In this document: positions 11,412 through 23,742 of the stretch, one piece after another
How the letters are laid out: each line of letters begins with the position of its first letter
How positions within the stretch are numbered: the stretch's first letter is position 1
Origin: UBA4744 sp963707435
GTDB lineage: Bacteria > Actinomycetota > Acidimicrobiia > Spongiisociales > UBA4744
Assembly (NCBI GenBank): GCA_963707435.1
Contig: CAVPPF010000003.1
Span: 163,861-227,860, forward strand
Direction of reading: 5' to 3'
DNA length: 64,000 nt
Program-made: the position numbers and the translations under genes
Notes under the pieces: model-generated
Seen by the model: only the letters and a program-made list of their open reading frames with translations
Told to the model about the DNA's origin: nothing
The model's database searches: none

Positions 11412-12342
11412 ATGACCAAGGTGCTGTTCATAGCGAGCATGGGTAGGAGTGGCAGCACCATTCTCGACACGATTCTGGGTCAAGTTGACGGTTACGTCTC
11501 GGTCGGTGAGATCAAGTTCATCTGGGAGCGAAGCCTCGTCGAGAACCGGCGATGTGGATGCGGCGAACGATTTCAATCCTGTCCATTCTGGACTCGCGTC
11601 TTTGATCGGGCATTTGGTGGCTTCGACAGAGTGAACGTCCCCGAAATGATCTCAGCCATGAACCGGACAAGGACCCGTCACTTCCCCTTCATGCTGCTTC
11701 CCGGCAGCGAGCAGATCTACCGACGCCGCCAGGCTTCGTACCTCGAACAGCTCGGCTTGCTGTACCGCGCCATTGCGGAAGAGGCAGACAGCGATGTGAT
11801 CGTCGATTCGTCAAAATACCCTTCGCATGCTTACCTACTGAGACTCGTCAATGACCTCGACGTTCGGGTCCTGCATGTCACTCGCGATCCTCGCGCCGTC
11901 GCAAATTCGTGGATGCAGGAAAAATACGACCCTGACCAGGATGTTCCCGTTCTCATGCCCCAACAACCCGCATGGTTGAACGCGATCTTCTGGAATGTGT
12001 GGAATGTCACGATCGAAACCCTCGGCAAACGAAGAGGAGGCGCCTATCACCAGCTGAGATACGAGGATCTCATGGAGCAACCTCAGGAGCGGGTCCGGGA
12101 AGTGCTGCAGTTCGCCGGGACACCTGCGAGGAACTCCCCTTCACAGGTCCCGCAACGTTAGTTTGGGAACCAATCACACCGTCTCCGGCAACCCCATTCG
12201 CTTCGACACCGGAACCATCGAATTGAGGACTGACGAGCGCTGGCGCACCCAGTTGCCTCGAACTGCCGCCGCTACCGCCGGATTCTTGACGTGGCCGGTC
12301 CGCAGGCACCTCGGGTATCGGTTTCCTATCACACCCGAGTAG
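11412..12342 (+). CDS. Sulfotransferase, PAPS-dependent (frameshifted near the end)
   Basis: The N-terminus carries the 5'-phosphosulfate loop MGRSGSTILD (residues 10-19). A 3'-phosphate motif, HVTRDPRAVANSW, follows near residue 155. The C-terminal tail in another frame reads NHTVSGNPIRF and ELRTDERWRTQLP, a segment typical of this family. ATG 11412 has a GTAGGGG ribosome site; a TTG 15 nt upstream is less likely. One or two indels lie near 12,100-12,165, and the joined gene ends with TAG at 12,340-12,342. It would sulfate a carbohydrate, using PAPS in the cytoplasm. It sits alone between the polymerase and gmd. It belongs to the same superfamily as the partial gene at 1-938 but diverges clearly from it. 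Confidence 0.8.
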
Positions 12343-12455
12343 CCGCTGTCTGGACTTCGCCGGCAAACACTCGATGCCGACTACGCTTCGAGCGCAATTG
12401 ATCCAGCTGAAGATTGACTACTACTCTGAGTGGTCGGGGCTCACTGGGAGAAGAC

Positions 12456-13499
<1,044 letters not shown>

Positions 13500-13500
<1 letters not shown>

Positions 13501-14438
13501 TGGATCTCGACCGGCAAACGGGTGCTGGTGACCGGCGGGGCCGGATTTCTCGGATCCATCGTCTGCGAGCTGCTGATCGCAGAGTCGGCGCAGCCGTTGG
13601 TCGTCCGCGTGCACGGACTACGACCTGACCGAACAGCTGGCAGTCCGCGATCTCATCGCGACGATGCGACCCGGACATCGTCCTCCATCTCGCCGCCGAG
13701 GTCGGCGGCATCGGCGCCAACCGGGCCAATCCGGGACGGTACTTCTACGCCAACGCGGCGATGGGCATCCACGTGATCGAAGAGAGTCGCCGGGCCGGCG
13801 TCGAGAAACTGGTCCAGGTCGGCACCGTGTGCGCGTACCCGAAGTTCACTCCGGTCCCTTTCAAGGAAGACGACCTGTGGAATGGCTATCCGGAGGAAAC
13901 CAACGCTCCCTACGGCATCGCCAAGAAATCCCTGCTCGTCATGCTCCAGGCCTACCGCGCAGCAGTACGGATTCAACGGCATCTTCCTGCTGCCGGTCAA
14001 CCTGTACGGACCCGGGACAACTTCGATCTCGAGACCAGCCACGTCATCCCGGCCCTGATCCGGAAGTTCGTCACAGCGCAGGCGACCGGCGCCGACACGT
14101 CGAGGTTTGGGGCACCGGGTCGGCCAGCCGGGAGTTCCTGTACGTCGAGGACGCCGCCCGGGCGATCGTCCTGGCCACGAAAGCGTACGACGGGCCGGAA
14201 CCGGTCAACATCGGCACGCACCGCGAGATCACGATCCGGGATCTGGTGACGCTCATCGGCGAGCTGACCGGATTCGAAGGCGAGATCCGGTGGGACACCA
14301 CCAAAGCCCGACGGTCAACCGCGCCGCATGCTCGACACGACGCGGGCGCAGGAGTACTTTGGATTCGAGGCTGAGGTTGATCTCGAAGAGGGCCTGACCA
14401 GAACCATCGCCTGGTGGAGGAACCAGGAGGGCCGGTGA
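13500..14438 (+). CDS. fcl: GDP-L-fucose synthase (frameshifted)
   Basis: Joined frames give an SDR epimerase/reductase: VLVTGGAGFLG near the N-terminus, HLAAEVGGIGANR, GTVCAYPKF, and the catalytic Y-x3-K in YGIAKKSLLVM. It carries out 3,5-epimerisation and 4-reduction of the Gmd product to give GDP-L-fucose. The start sits in the ATGATG overlap with the gmd stop (13,497-13,502), and one base change soon after moves the frame. Other shifts lie near 13,605, 13,665, 13,965, 14,090 and 14,310. The C-terminus in one frame reads TRTIAWWRNQEGR with TGA at 14,436-14,438, overlapping the next GTG. The gmd-fcl order is the standard fucose pair. Confidence 0.85.
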
Positions 14439-15269
14439 CAGCTCCGCTGCGATTGGCCGATCGGGTTCCGGTAGTTGGAACGCCCATCTCCGTTGTCTCC
14501 TCCGCAGCAACTCCTGCAGCTCCTCGAAAACCGACCAATCGACCGGGCGACCGTCGTTGCCTTCTGCAATGTGCACTCGGTGATGACGGCCCGCCAAGAC
14601 CAGGAAGTGGCCAGGGCACTCGACCAAGCCGACGTGGCCGCTCCGGACGGCATGCCGGTCGCGTGGGGACTCAAGGCGGCTGGATTCCCGAATCAGCCGC
14701 GGGTGGCCGGACCCACCTTCACGCGAATCGGCCCTCCGCCATGGGGTCGAAGTTGGGTGGAAACACTTCTTCTACGGGAGCACTCCGGACACTCTTGCCC
14801 GACTCGTCGAAGCCGCTCGAGGAGCTTGCTCCGGGCATTCAGATCGCCGGGAGGTTCTCGCCACCCTTTCGCCCACCAACCGATGACGACATCCAGGCCG
14901 ATGCCGACATGATCATCGGATCGGGAGCCGACCTGGTCTGGGTTGGGCTCGGAATGCCCAAGCAGGAGCTGTGGATGGCCCGGGTGCCGAGCACCTGCCC
15001 GGAGTCGCCCTCCTCGGCGTTGGAGCCGCGTTCGATTTCCTGGCGGGAACCTCAGCCAGCGCACCGATGTGGATGCAGACGATCGGGCTGGAATGGCTCC
15101 ACCGGTTCGGTCAGCAACCCGGGACGACTGTGGCGACGTTACCTCATCAACAATCCGGCCTTACCTGTGGCTGCTTGGCGCGCAGATCCTCGAGATCGGC
15201 GCTCCGAAGATTGATCGCAACGGCGGAATCATCATGCGCTGCACGAATAGCTGCTCCGGTGTTCAGTGA
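14435..15269 (+). CDS. WecG/TagA/CpsF-family glycosyltransferase (frameshifted)
   Basis: GTG 14435 overlaps the fcl stop (GTGA). Joined frames give the family landmarks: PVVGTPISVVS near the start, NVHSVMTARQD, APDGMPVAWGL, FFYGSTPDTL, GADLVWVGLGMPKQE, LLGVGAAFDFLAGT and the closing GLEWLHR..P.RLWRRYL..NP.Y. Members add N-acetylmannosaminuronate, N-acetylmannosamine or a similar sugar to a lipid-linked acceptor. Here the enzyme probably adds one sugar to the repeat unit. The donor is not predictable. Frame changes lie near 14,500, 14,735, 14,800, 14,985 and 15,140. It is the last gene of the gmd-fcl operon and is convergent with the minus-strand glycosyltransferase, with tails overlapping by a few bases. 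Confidence 0.82.
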
Positions 15270-16415
15270 TGGAGCGCCGTGCAGGCCGATCTCGAGCGTG
15301 TAGCGTTCGTCGAAGACCCGACGGGCAGCCGTCTCCGCTTCGTCGACCCAGTGCATCGTCTTCGAGTCGCTCGAGCGCCACTGACCACGAAGCTCCGATC
15401 GCCAGGACGTACCAGACATCGCGGCCGTTGGATGCCTGCAACCGTTTCGGGAATCCCACCGATATCGGAAGCAATGACGGGGAGACCCGGAGGCCAGCGC
15501 TTCGAGGAGAACCATCGGTTGTCCTTCGTACCAGATCGAGGGAAAGACCAGCGCTCGAGCACCGAGCATCAGTTCGGCTGCACCTCGTGGCCGGCCAAGC
15601 GACCCGAGGAACCGGACCCCGGCAGGCCGCGCTTCGAACTCCACCCCTCGCAGCGGACCGTCACCCACAACAACCAGTTCCAGGTCCCCGGTACTGCTGC
15701 CGACCAGGCCTCGAGCAGACTCTCTTATTCCCTTCTCGTCGCTCAACCGACCAACAAAAAGGACTGTCCGACTTGGACGGCAGCCGGCTTGGCGGCTGCC
15801 CGGATCATCAACGAAATTCGGTTTTAGCCTCAGTTTGCTCAGTCGGGACACCGGCCGGCAACGAAACGGCTCGCGAGCGAAATCTGTGAGAACGAGCAAG
15901 GAGCGATCGACGTCCAGCTTCCAGGCGCGCGGTCCAGCGGCTGATGAGTCCCAGGCCGACACGGTCGAAGCCAGGTAAGAGTCGCGATAGCAACGATGCC
16001 GGACACCACGCCAGGGGTGCGTGCCGACACAGTCCTCGCAGGGTCCGCCGTCGCGGAACAGTTGGGCGTTCGACGCACATCAGCCGGTAGTTGTGCAGAG
16101 TCATGACGATCGGAATCGACCGATCGGTCGAGCTGACGACAGAATGGAAGGTGCAAGTGCCCACCATGTGTTGTGGATGTGAGCAATATCCGGTTTGCTC
16201 TCGAGCAACGACTGCCTCGAGGCGATGAGCAGCGGCCGGGTTCCACGGCGCGACCAGCAATGAGGCAGCAGCCCTGATCGGTTTCGGCGGAGTTGTGCCA
16301 CGCGATACTCGACAACGGTGTGCCCCGCGATCGCAGCGACGGCAGCTTCCTTCGCCACGACCGTGTCCTCGCCACCACCCTCCCGATAGTGGTTGTGGAT
16401 CTGGAGTATCTTCAA
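15263..16415 (-). CDS. GT4 family glycosyltransferase (frameshifted)
   Basis: It starts at TTG 16415 with LKILQIHNHYREGGGEDTV, a typical GT4 N-terminus with a glycine-rich acceptor loop. Then come HIHNTWWALAP and MTLHNYRLMC in the N-domain, and VLFVGRLSDEKGI, LVVVGDGPL and FPSIWYEGQPMVLLEALASG in the donor domain, containing the E-x7-E pair. It uses a nucleotide sugar to extend the lipid-linked repeat. Breaks lie near 16,200, 15,930, 15,480 and 15,290; with the last corrected, the protein ends shortly before 15,263. It lies 58 bp downstream of the Wzz-kinase gene on the same strand and likely shares its transcript. Confidence 0.78.
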
Positions 16416-16472
16416 CGGTCGCTCGTCACCAGCCGTGCGCTCATGCAGAGGCCAGGTCGGTGAACACGCTGA

Positions 16473-18301
16473 TCAGCGGCGCTTGCGCCCGCCCGCTCCC
16501 CCGTCCGCATCATCGGGAGGAACGGCACCCATATCGCCGAGGATGTCCGTCATCGAGCCCTCGGAAACGGTCATCTCCCTGCGGAGGGGCGACCGGTTGT
16601 AGAGATAGCCAAGATACGAAGTATGCGATCAAGGCTGAGTCGACTGCGCGTTTCCTCAATCAAGCGCGGTCGACTGGCGATGTCCCACGATCACCAACGC
16701 TCCGTCCACATAGGCAGCCAGGGTGCTGGCGTAGGCAACCTGCAGCAAGGGCGGCGCATCGACCAGAACCAGATCGAACTCGTCGCGCACCGTGTCGAAG
16801 AGTTGCTTGACTTTGGGGGAACGCAGCAGATCGGCAGCCACAACGGGTTGGCGGCCGCGGCTCAGTAGCGACAGCACTCCGTCCGGACCCAACATCGATT
16901 GAGCGAATGGCCTGCGTAAAGGGAAGACCCGACACTGATGACGTCGGTCAGCCCGTCGGTGAGCGCACTGGCGCTCCCCGTCAGCAGAGCGGTCAGGTCC
17001 TGGTTCCCGAAGTCGGCATCGATGAGCAGCACCCGGTTGCCTTCGCGGGCCGCCGCCAGGGCCAGGTTGGCAAGACGGTGCTCTTGCCGGTACCGAGGGT
17101 CGCCGAGATGACGACCAGCGACTTGGCTTGCTGTCTGGCCAGCTTGAGTTCGAGCGAGGCCGTCGCAAAGCGAAAGGCCTCGGCCGCAGCCGAGCGGGGA
17201 CTCTCGCGAACGGGTAGCCGGGTCTTCAAACCCTCCTCGGCAAAGTCCGGGATGTCGGCCAGCAAAGGGGCCCCGAGATAGGCTTCCGGCTCGGTCCGAT
17301 CGTGGAAGACCCTGCGCCGAGAGGAGAGAAGGTACGCGAGGCCCACACCTGCCATTAGGCCCAACGAGCAGTGCAACAGCAAGGACCCGACCCGGGCCGG
17401 CGTCCCGTGGTCGGCTCCGTAGTCTGGGCCGGTGAGAGGTACGCCACAATCTCGGGGGCAAGATCCAGATCGATCGACAACTGATCTCGACGTTCAAGAA
17501 GAGTCGATCGCCGGGCGATCACCTGGTTCTGCTTCGGCGATCAAGAGCGTTGAGATCGTCATCATCCTGTCCGACCTGAAGCACGTCCTGGTAGGTAGCA
17601 ATCAAAGTTCGCAAGTCGGCGAGGCGGCCTCGGATATCGATCAAAGCGGCGGCATCGGCCGTCGTGCTTCAACCTGCAGTATGGCGATTTCTGCCAAGGC
17701 TTCCTCATATTGCCTCCGCAGTTCGGCCCGGACGGTGTCGGCGGCCAACATCGCGTTGATCTCCAACTCAAGCGAATCGAAGGCGACTGTCGAGTGCATC
17801 GACCTGGGCATCGATCCGCTCGATGGCCGCAACCGTTGCAGCCGTGGTCTCAATCGAGGCCAGTTCCTGGTACGCCGAAGCCAGCGCGTTGGCCCCGGTA
17901 ATCGCCGCGACCGAATCGAATGACGTGAAAACCACCCCGATCAAGTCGCTGTCGTTCGTTCCGCCGATGAATGCGTTATCGATCAGCTCTTCGGGAGTCA
18001 GATCCACCGGGGGGTCGCTCTTGGCTGCGAGCTGCGAGGCCAATTGGGCGACGGCGCACGACCTCAGAATCTCGATCTGATTGGCCACGAAATCGTTGCG
18101 GCGTGCTACCTGCAGCCCCGACGTCGAGACCTGCCCCCGTCGATTGCACAACCATCGTGGTCTGAGCCGTATAGAACGTTTGCGGAGGCGACTACCTCCA
18201 GGAAGACGATGCCGAGCGGCGACAGCCAGTGCCGTAATACCCAGAACCAGCCACTTGTAACGCCAGGCGGCGCTGAAGAGCGACGGCTCAGTGACTGACA
18301 T
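16473..18301 (-). CDS. Wzz chain-length regulator fused to BY-kinase-like ATPase (frameshifted)
   Basis: The N-terminal piece (18,301-17,768) has a membrane helix after AAWRYKWLVLG and a Wzz-type extracellular coiled region. A second membrane segment lies near 17,370 (LGLMAGVGLAYLL). The cytoplasmic part carries a P-loop (SATLGTGKST), Walker A' (VLLIDADF) and Walker B (LVLVDAPPLL), as in bacterial tyrosine kinases of the CpsD/Wzc group. Such proteins set chain length and drive assembly of Wzy-made polymers. The C-terminal tail, read through to TGA at 16,473, is acidic then Gly/Arg-rich, with one clear YLGYLY cluster that could be phosphorylated. Frame changes lie near 18,200, 17,790-17,470, 17,070 and 16,900. 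The start overlaps the upstream gene's stop. Confidence 0.78.
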
Positions 18302-18841
18302 TGTCGTTCATGGAGGCCCCCTTGACCGACAGCCACGGAGAGTAACCGGATACGCCCAGTTGAATGCACATTAGCGTCTCACCTGCAGTTGGACCCGATA
18401 GCTGGAGCACCCGGATGCTCCAGTCGCCCGTCGAAGTCACCACCAAACGAAAGGCCCCACCCTCCGGGAAGACTCTGCTCCCCGTCCCGAGCCCCGCCTG
18501 CACGATGGTCTCCAGGACGTTACCCCCTGCTTCGCGGACGTACGATCCGCATCGAATCGGAGCCGAGCCCGTCGAGTTGCCACTTGAGGATCCAATTGCC
18601 GGCAACCACGAACACACCCGTCGAAGTCGAACCACTCTCGTCGAAACTGCGAACCAGGACCTCCGCAGGTTGCCGGAGTGGTCGTACTTCCGGCAGTGTC
18701 TTCACCACCGGTAACCAGCAGAGCTATGCCGATCGGCACGACGGCAATCAGCAGAAGAAGCCCCAGTGAGCGCAGCCCGCGTATCCACCGGAGCGCGCGC
18801 ACGCGGCGTACTCTCCTCGCCCCGAAACCTGGGTCACTCAA
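18288..18841 (-). CDS. Membrane-anchored extracellular protein, hypothetical (frameshifted)
   Basis: The short basic cytoplasmic start is followed by one membrane helix (SLGLLLLIAVVPIGIALLV) and an extracellular beta-rich domain (GNWILKWQLDG, then GSRVFPEGGAFRLVVTS and WSIRVLQL). The family is not recognised. TTG 18841 is preferred because AAGGAG lies 8 nt before it; GTG 18850 would sit on top of that site. The stop overlaps the Wzz-kinase ATG by 14 nt, so the pair is translationally coupled. This suggests an accessory role in polymer export or in sensing the product outside the cell. Two indels lie between 18,700 and 18,500. Confidence 0.55.
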
Positions 18842-19045
18842 CGTGGTCACTCCTTGCCGCACGTGAGGCTTCAATCTATGAGCCGATCGCGAAATCCACA
18901 AGAGAGCCCGCCGCCCGACCCCGGCCGGTCATCGATTCGTCCATAGTCGCACGTTCTCTCCATTCCCGCTTGCCGTGAGCCCATCTCGCAGGACCCGGGT
19001 CGAGCACAAACCAAGCCCGGACAGCCCGGACAGCTTCAGAGCGCT

Positions 19046-20252
19046 CTACGCCGATCGCTCCAGCACGACACCGGCCAGGTGCTCACCGATGGCCAATGAG
19101 GCGGTGGCGGCCGGTGACGGGGCGTTGAGCACGTGCAAGCGCCCGTGGCGACTCCTCGATGGCGAAATCGTCGAGGAGGTTGCCTGCCCGGTCCATGGCC
19201 TGGGCCCGTACGCCCGCACCGGCGCGGACGACGTCGTCCACCCGGATGGCAGGGACCAGACGCTGCAGGGCAGCCACGAACGCCCGCGGACTGGCCGAGC
19301 GGACCATCTCGCCGATGCCGGTCTTCCAGTACTTGCGGGCCACCACCCACAGGCCGGGATTCCGCACGGTTTCCCACAGATCACCTGTGTCGAGGCTCCC
19401 CACCGGTATCCCTCCCGGGACAGGGCCAGCACCGCATTCGGTCCGGCCTCGACGTCGCCGGTGACCGTCTTGGTGAAGTGCACCCCCAGGAAGGGGAACC
19501 GGGGATCCGGCACCGGGTAGATCATGCCGTTGACGAGGTACGCCCGTTCGTCCTTGATCTCGTAGTACTCGCCCCGGAACGGGACGATCTGCACGTGCGG
19601 GTCCGCTCCCGCCATGCGGGCCACCCGGTCGCACTGCAGGCCTGCGCAGTTCACCAGGTAGCCGGCCGACAGGTCCCCGGTCGTGGTCGTGATCCCGATC
19701 TGCGAAGCCTCGTTGCGATCGAAACGACCTCGGAATTGAGCCGGACCACCCGCCGTGTTCTTCGAGCCGGCGGGCCATCGCTTCGGCTATCTGCTGGAAG
19801 TCGACCGAGGCGGTACCGGGTACGTGCAGGCCGGCCACCCCGACGGCATGCGGCTCGATCTCCCTGATCGCGGCCGGATCCAGTTCGCGGAGACCCTCGA
19901 CGCCGTTCTCGGTGCCGCGCCGGTGGATCTCCTCGAGGGCCGGTATCTCCGATTGGTCCACCGCCACCAGAACTTTGCCGTACGCCTCAAAGGGCAGCCC
20001 CTCCGTCTCACAGAAGCGTGCGGAGCTTGTGCGACGCCGTCGACACAGAGCTTCGCCTTCAGCGAACCCGGCTTGTAGTAGACGCCGGTGTGCACCACCC
20101 CGCTGTTGTGTCCCGTTTGGTGTTGGCCGACCCGGCCTTCCTTCTCGAGCACAACCAACCGGAGTCCCGGTTTGGCCTCGAGCGAGTCCGAGGGCCGTCG
20201 CCAGCCCGACAATGCCTCCACCAACTATTGCTACGTCGTAGTGGTCACTCAT
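19046..20252 (-). CDS. lhgO: L-2-hydroxyglutarate oxidase (frameshifted)
   Basis: FAD-dependent DAO-family enzyme. The Rossmann motif YDVAIVGGGIVGLATALGLA is at residues 4-23, followed in another frame by the family-specific HQTGHNSGVVHTGVYYKPG and SLKAKLCVDG. Later come EIEPHAVGVAGLHVP and IVPFRGEYYEIK. The C-terminus reads HVLNAPSPAATASLAIG. It oxidises L-2-hydroxyglutarate to 2-oxoglutarate, a metabolite-repair reaction. The start is ATG 20252, directly before MSDHYD. Breaks lie near 20,150, 19,960, 19,660 and 19,120. It is followed by the exopolysaccharide locus but has no obvious link to it. Confidence 0.85.
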
Positions 20253-20277
20253 GGTGACCATGGTAGACCGGCGCGAG

Positions 20278-20305
20278 AAGGGGCAAGCCCGCCGGCTTGC
20301 CCCTT
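20278..20305 (-). terminator. Terminator of the sigma factor gene
   Basis: A perfect 12-bp stem, AAGGGGCAAGCC at 20,278-20,289 and its complement at 20,294-20,305, with a 4-nt loop. It lies 20 bp beyond the sigma gene stop and just upstream of lhgO on the same strand. It is followed on the minus strand by CTTCTCGCG rather than a T-run. Confidence 0.75.
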
Positions 20306-20325
20306 TCGCTCGATCAGGTTGTCCC

Positions 20326-21366
20326 TCAGATCAGGTCTTGCTCCCGGATCCCGAAGGAGGGATGGCGGAGCCGGCACAACGCCAGCTTCTCGAGCTGACG
20401 GATGCGCTCCCGGGTCAGACTGAACTCGTCGCCGATCTCTTCGAGGGTCCGGGGGACGCCGTCGTAGAACCCGTAGCGCAGCGCCAGGATGCGGCCCTCC
20501 CGATCGGGGAGGCGCTCGATGGACACCCGCAGGCTCTGGGCCACGTCGAGCTCTTCGGTGATCTGCACCGGGTCGGTGGCGTCCTCGTCCTCGATGAAGT
20601 CACCCAGCTGAGCTCCGTCCTCACCGACCGGCTGCTCGAGCGATACGGTGTCGGCCACGCCGAGCGCCAGCTCGACCTTGTCGACGGTCACGCCGGCTTC
20701 TTCGGCGATCTCCTCGGGCTTGGGGTCGCGGCCCAGTTCCGCTTTGAGGCTGGCCTGGGCGGCGCGAACTGCTGCAAGCGTGTCGTGCAGATGGACCGGA
20801 ATCCGCACGGTGCGCGACTTGTCGGCAATCGCCCGGGTGATGGCCTGTCGAATCCACCACGTGGCGTAGGTGGAGAATTTGAAGCCTTTCCGCCAGTCGA
20901 ACTTCTCGACGGCGCGGATGAGGCCGAGGTTGCCTTCCTGGATGAGATCGAGGAAGTCGATGCCGGACGTGTTGGCATAGCGGCGGGCGTTGGCGACCAC
21001 GAGACGGAGGTTGGCGGTCAGGAAGGCATCCTTGGCTTCCTTCCCGTGACGGGCTTTGCGCCGCAGTTCGATCTCCTGCTTCTTGTCCTTGTAGTCCCCT
21101 GCTTCCAAACGGCCGGCCGCATCCTCGCCGCTCTCGATCTTCTGGGCGAGTTCGACTTCCTGCTCGGCCGTGAGCAGGTCGTACTCGCCGATCGCGGTCA
21201 GGTACTGGCTGACGAGGTCGGTCGTGAGACGGCCTCGCTCGTCGGTCAGCTTGTTGCGCTGCTTGTCGCGCTCTTTTTCACGGCGGGCTCTGACGTCCGA
21301 CTTCGGGTTGGCGCCATTTCCGTTGCCGTTGGAGCGGACGCGACGCGTCTTCTCGGCTGCTGGCAT
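20326..21366 (-). CDS. RNA polymerase sigma-70 factor (group 1/2)
   Basis: 347 residues from ATG 21366, which has GGAGG 9 nt upstream. A basic, low-complexity N-terminus replaces the long region 1.1. Region 1.2 follows (DLVSQYLTAIGEYDLLT). Region 2 is canonical, with NLRLVVANARRY, DLIQEGNLGLIRAVEKFD and STYATWWIRQAI, the last being the -10 recognition and melting helix. Region 3 includes RIPVHLHDTL. Region 4 ends with the helix-turn-helix RTLEEIGDEFSLTRERIRQLE. It directs polymerase to housekeeping-type promoters. Full conservation of region 2 suggests the primary factor or a close group 2 relative (HrdB/SigB-like). It is unbroken by frameshifts. Confidence 0.9.
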   Translation of the reverse strand: MPAAEKTRRVRSNGNGNGANPKSDVRARREKERDKQRNKLTDERGRLTTDLVSQYLTAIGEYDLLTAEQEVELAQKIESGEDAAGRLEAGDYKDKKQEIELRRKARHGKEAKDAFLTANLRLVVANARRYANTSGIDFLDLIQEGNLGLIRAVEKFDWRKGFKFSTYATWWIRQAITRAIADKSRTVRIPVHLHDTLAAVRAAQASLKAELGRDPKPEEIAEEAGVTVDKVELALGVADTVSLEQPVGEDGAQLGDFIEDEDATDPVQITEELDVAQSLRVSIERLPDREGRILALRYGFYDGVPRTLEEIGDEFSLTRERIRQLEKLALCRLRHPSFGIREQDLI

Positions 21367-21632
21367 GTTGGGGTGTCCTCCGGTCAAGGGGTCGATCTCG
21401 CTGGGAACGTTCTCATGCGAGACATCGAATGCAATATGACATACATATCCGGGTTTGTGAACCCCTTTTCTTTCGGAAAGTTCTTCCAGGGATTCACCGC
21501 GGGTTCACACCGTTCGCACGGGATTGCTCCAACGGCCGCTGATCGAGGGTCGTATTGGTGGAGCGTTGCACGCTGATCACCATCGGTATTTCCTTCGAGA
21601 GCTTTACCCCCGAATGCCACTACGTTGCTTCC

Positions 21633-23652
21633 ATGCCCAATCGCCTAGCCGGGGAAACCTCCCCTTACCTCCTCCAGCACCAGGACAACCCGGTCGACTG
21701 GTACCCGTGGGGGGAGGAAGCCAACCAGCGAGCGCGCGGATGAAGACAAGCCCATTTTGCTGTCCGTCGGGTACTCGGCGTGCCACTGGTGCCATGTCAT
21801 GGCTCACGAGTCGTTCGAAGACGAAGCGACCGCTTCACTCATGAACCGCCTCTTCGTCAATGTCAAGGTAGATCGCGAAGAACGACCCGACGTCGATGCC
21901 ATCTACATGGAGGCCGTCCAGCGGTTGACGGGCCGGGGGGGATGGCCCATGACCGTGTTCTTGACACCCGCCGGTGAGCCGTTCTACGCCGGCACCTATT
22001 TCCCCAAGGACGACCGGCCCGGGATGCCCTCGTTCGAGCGGATCTTGCTGGCCGTTGCGGACGCCTGGAACAACCGTCGCGCCGACGTACACGACCAGGC
22101 CCACCGGCTGGTTGAAACGATCGACCGGACGCTGCCCCCCACGGACGATCTCCCGACCCGCGCAGCCCTGGAGCAGGCAGTGGGAGTTCTCCAAGGTCTC
22201 TTCGACGACACGCATGGCGGCTTCGGCGGTGCCCCGAAGTTCCCTCAGGAACCCGTCGTGGAGTTCTTGCTGAGGGTGGCCGGTGAACCTTGGGCGGCCG
22301 GAGCGCTCGATATGGCCCGGGCCACGCTCGATGCCATGGCCCGCGGCGGGATCTTCGACCACGTCGGCGGGGGCTTCGCCCGGTATGCAGTGGACCGGCA
22401 CTGGCTGATCCCCCACTTCGAGAAGATGCTCTACACCAATGCCCAGCTCGCCCGTCTCTATCTTCGCGCCTGGCAGGTAACCGGCGAAGAACGGTATCGA
22501 ACGGTTGCGGAAGCCACCCTCGAGTACCTGACCAGGGACCTGCTGCTGCCGGACGGCGGATTCGCTTCCGCCGAAGACGCCGACTCGGAGGGGATTGAAG
22601 GGAAGTTCTATGTGTGGTCCGCAGCCGAGTTCCGGTCCATCGTCGGAACGGAAGCCGCGGAGTTGGCAGGCACCTACTTCGGGGTAACGACCGCCGGCAA
22701 CTTCGAAGGGGCAAACCACCTCTACGAGGCCCGCTCGGTCGAGGAAGTTGCCGCCGAGCACGGGGTCACGCTTCAACAGGTCGACGACGCCGTGGCGGTT
22801 GCCCGGGAGCGGCTCCTGAAGGCCCGGACGGCGCGCGTCCGCCCCGGCCTCGACGACAAGGTGGTCACCTCGTGGAACGGCCTGGCGATCAGGGCATTCG
22901 CCGAAGCGGGGGCCATCCTGGACGAACCCGGCTACCTCGACATTGCCAAGAGAGCTGCACAGTTCGTCCTCCAGAACAGTCGTGACGGGTCGGGCAGGCT
23001 GCTTCGCAGCTGGGGAAAGGGAAAGCCCGGCCGGCCCGGGTTCAGCGAGGACTATGCCACCCTCGCCGTCGGCCTGTTCACGCTCTATCAGGCCACCGGC
23101 GAAACCTCCTGGTACCGCGAAGCGCTGGCCCTCGTCGAGCAGATGGCCGGGCTGTTCGCTGCCCCGGATGGTGGGTTCTTCACCACCGGGATCGACGCCG
23201 AGGCCCTCATCACGCGGCCGAAGGACCAATACGACAGCCCGCACCCATCCGCCAACTCCATGGCGGCCGAGGCCACCCTCATCGCCTCGCTGTACACGGG
23301 CGACGCCGGGTTGCGAGCGCTCGCCGAGGGGACGATCCGAGCGGGGGGAAGGCTGATCGAAGGAGCACCGACCGGGGTCGGGCATCTGCTGGCTGTGCTC
23401 GCCTCGCTGCTCCGACCACCCCGGGAGGTCGCAATAGTCGGGCCGGATGCCCGGCGGCTTGCCCGGGTGGTATGGGAGGAATTCCGGCCCGATGTGGCCC
23501 TGGCCGTTGACCAGGACGGCGCGGCAGGGATAGTCCCCCTGCTGGCCGGACGGAGCAGCGCGACGGGCACACAAGCATTCGTGTGCCGGAACTTCGTGTG
23601 TGAGCTGCCGGTATCGGATGCGGAGTCGCTGCGGCGCAGCCTCGCCGAGTAG
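21633..23652 (+). CDS. DUF255 thioredoxin-fold protein with six-hairpin glycosidase-like domain (YyaL family)
   Basis: It starts at ATG 21633 with the family's N-terminal signature ETSPYLLQHQDNPVDWYPWG. One base change near 21,735 shifts the frame, then 21,757-23,652 is clean. CHWCHVMAHESFED gives the thioredoxin-like CxxC, and VDREERPDVDAIYM and GWPMTVFLTP follow. The C-terminal two thirds resemble an (alpha/alpha)6 barrel (GGFASAEDADSEG, TSWNGLAIRA). The family is widespread (YyaL, spermatogenesis-associated protein 20) and has no firm biochemical role; a redox or sugar-handling function is suggested in general. Length of about 673 residues is normal. It stands alone, divergent from the sigma factor gene. 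Confidence 0.85.
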
Positions 23653-23742
23653 CGGGCGCCGCGCAAAAACGGGTCTTTGGACCCTGGCAGCTGAATCGAC
23701 AGACACCCAGGCTGGAGACAGCCTCACCGAAGGGCATGATCG

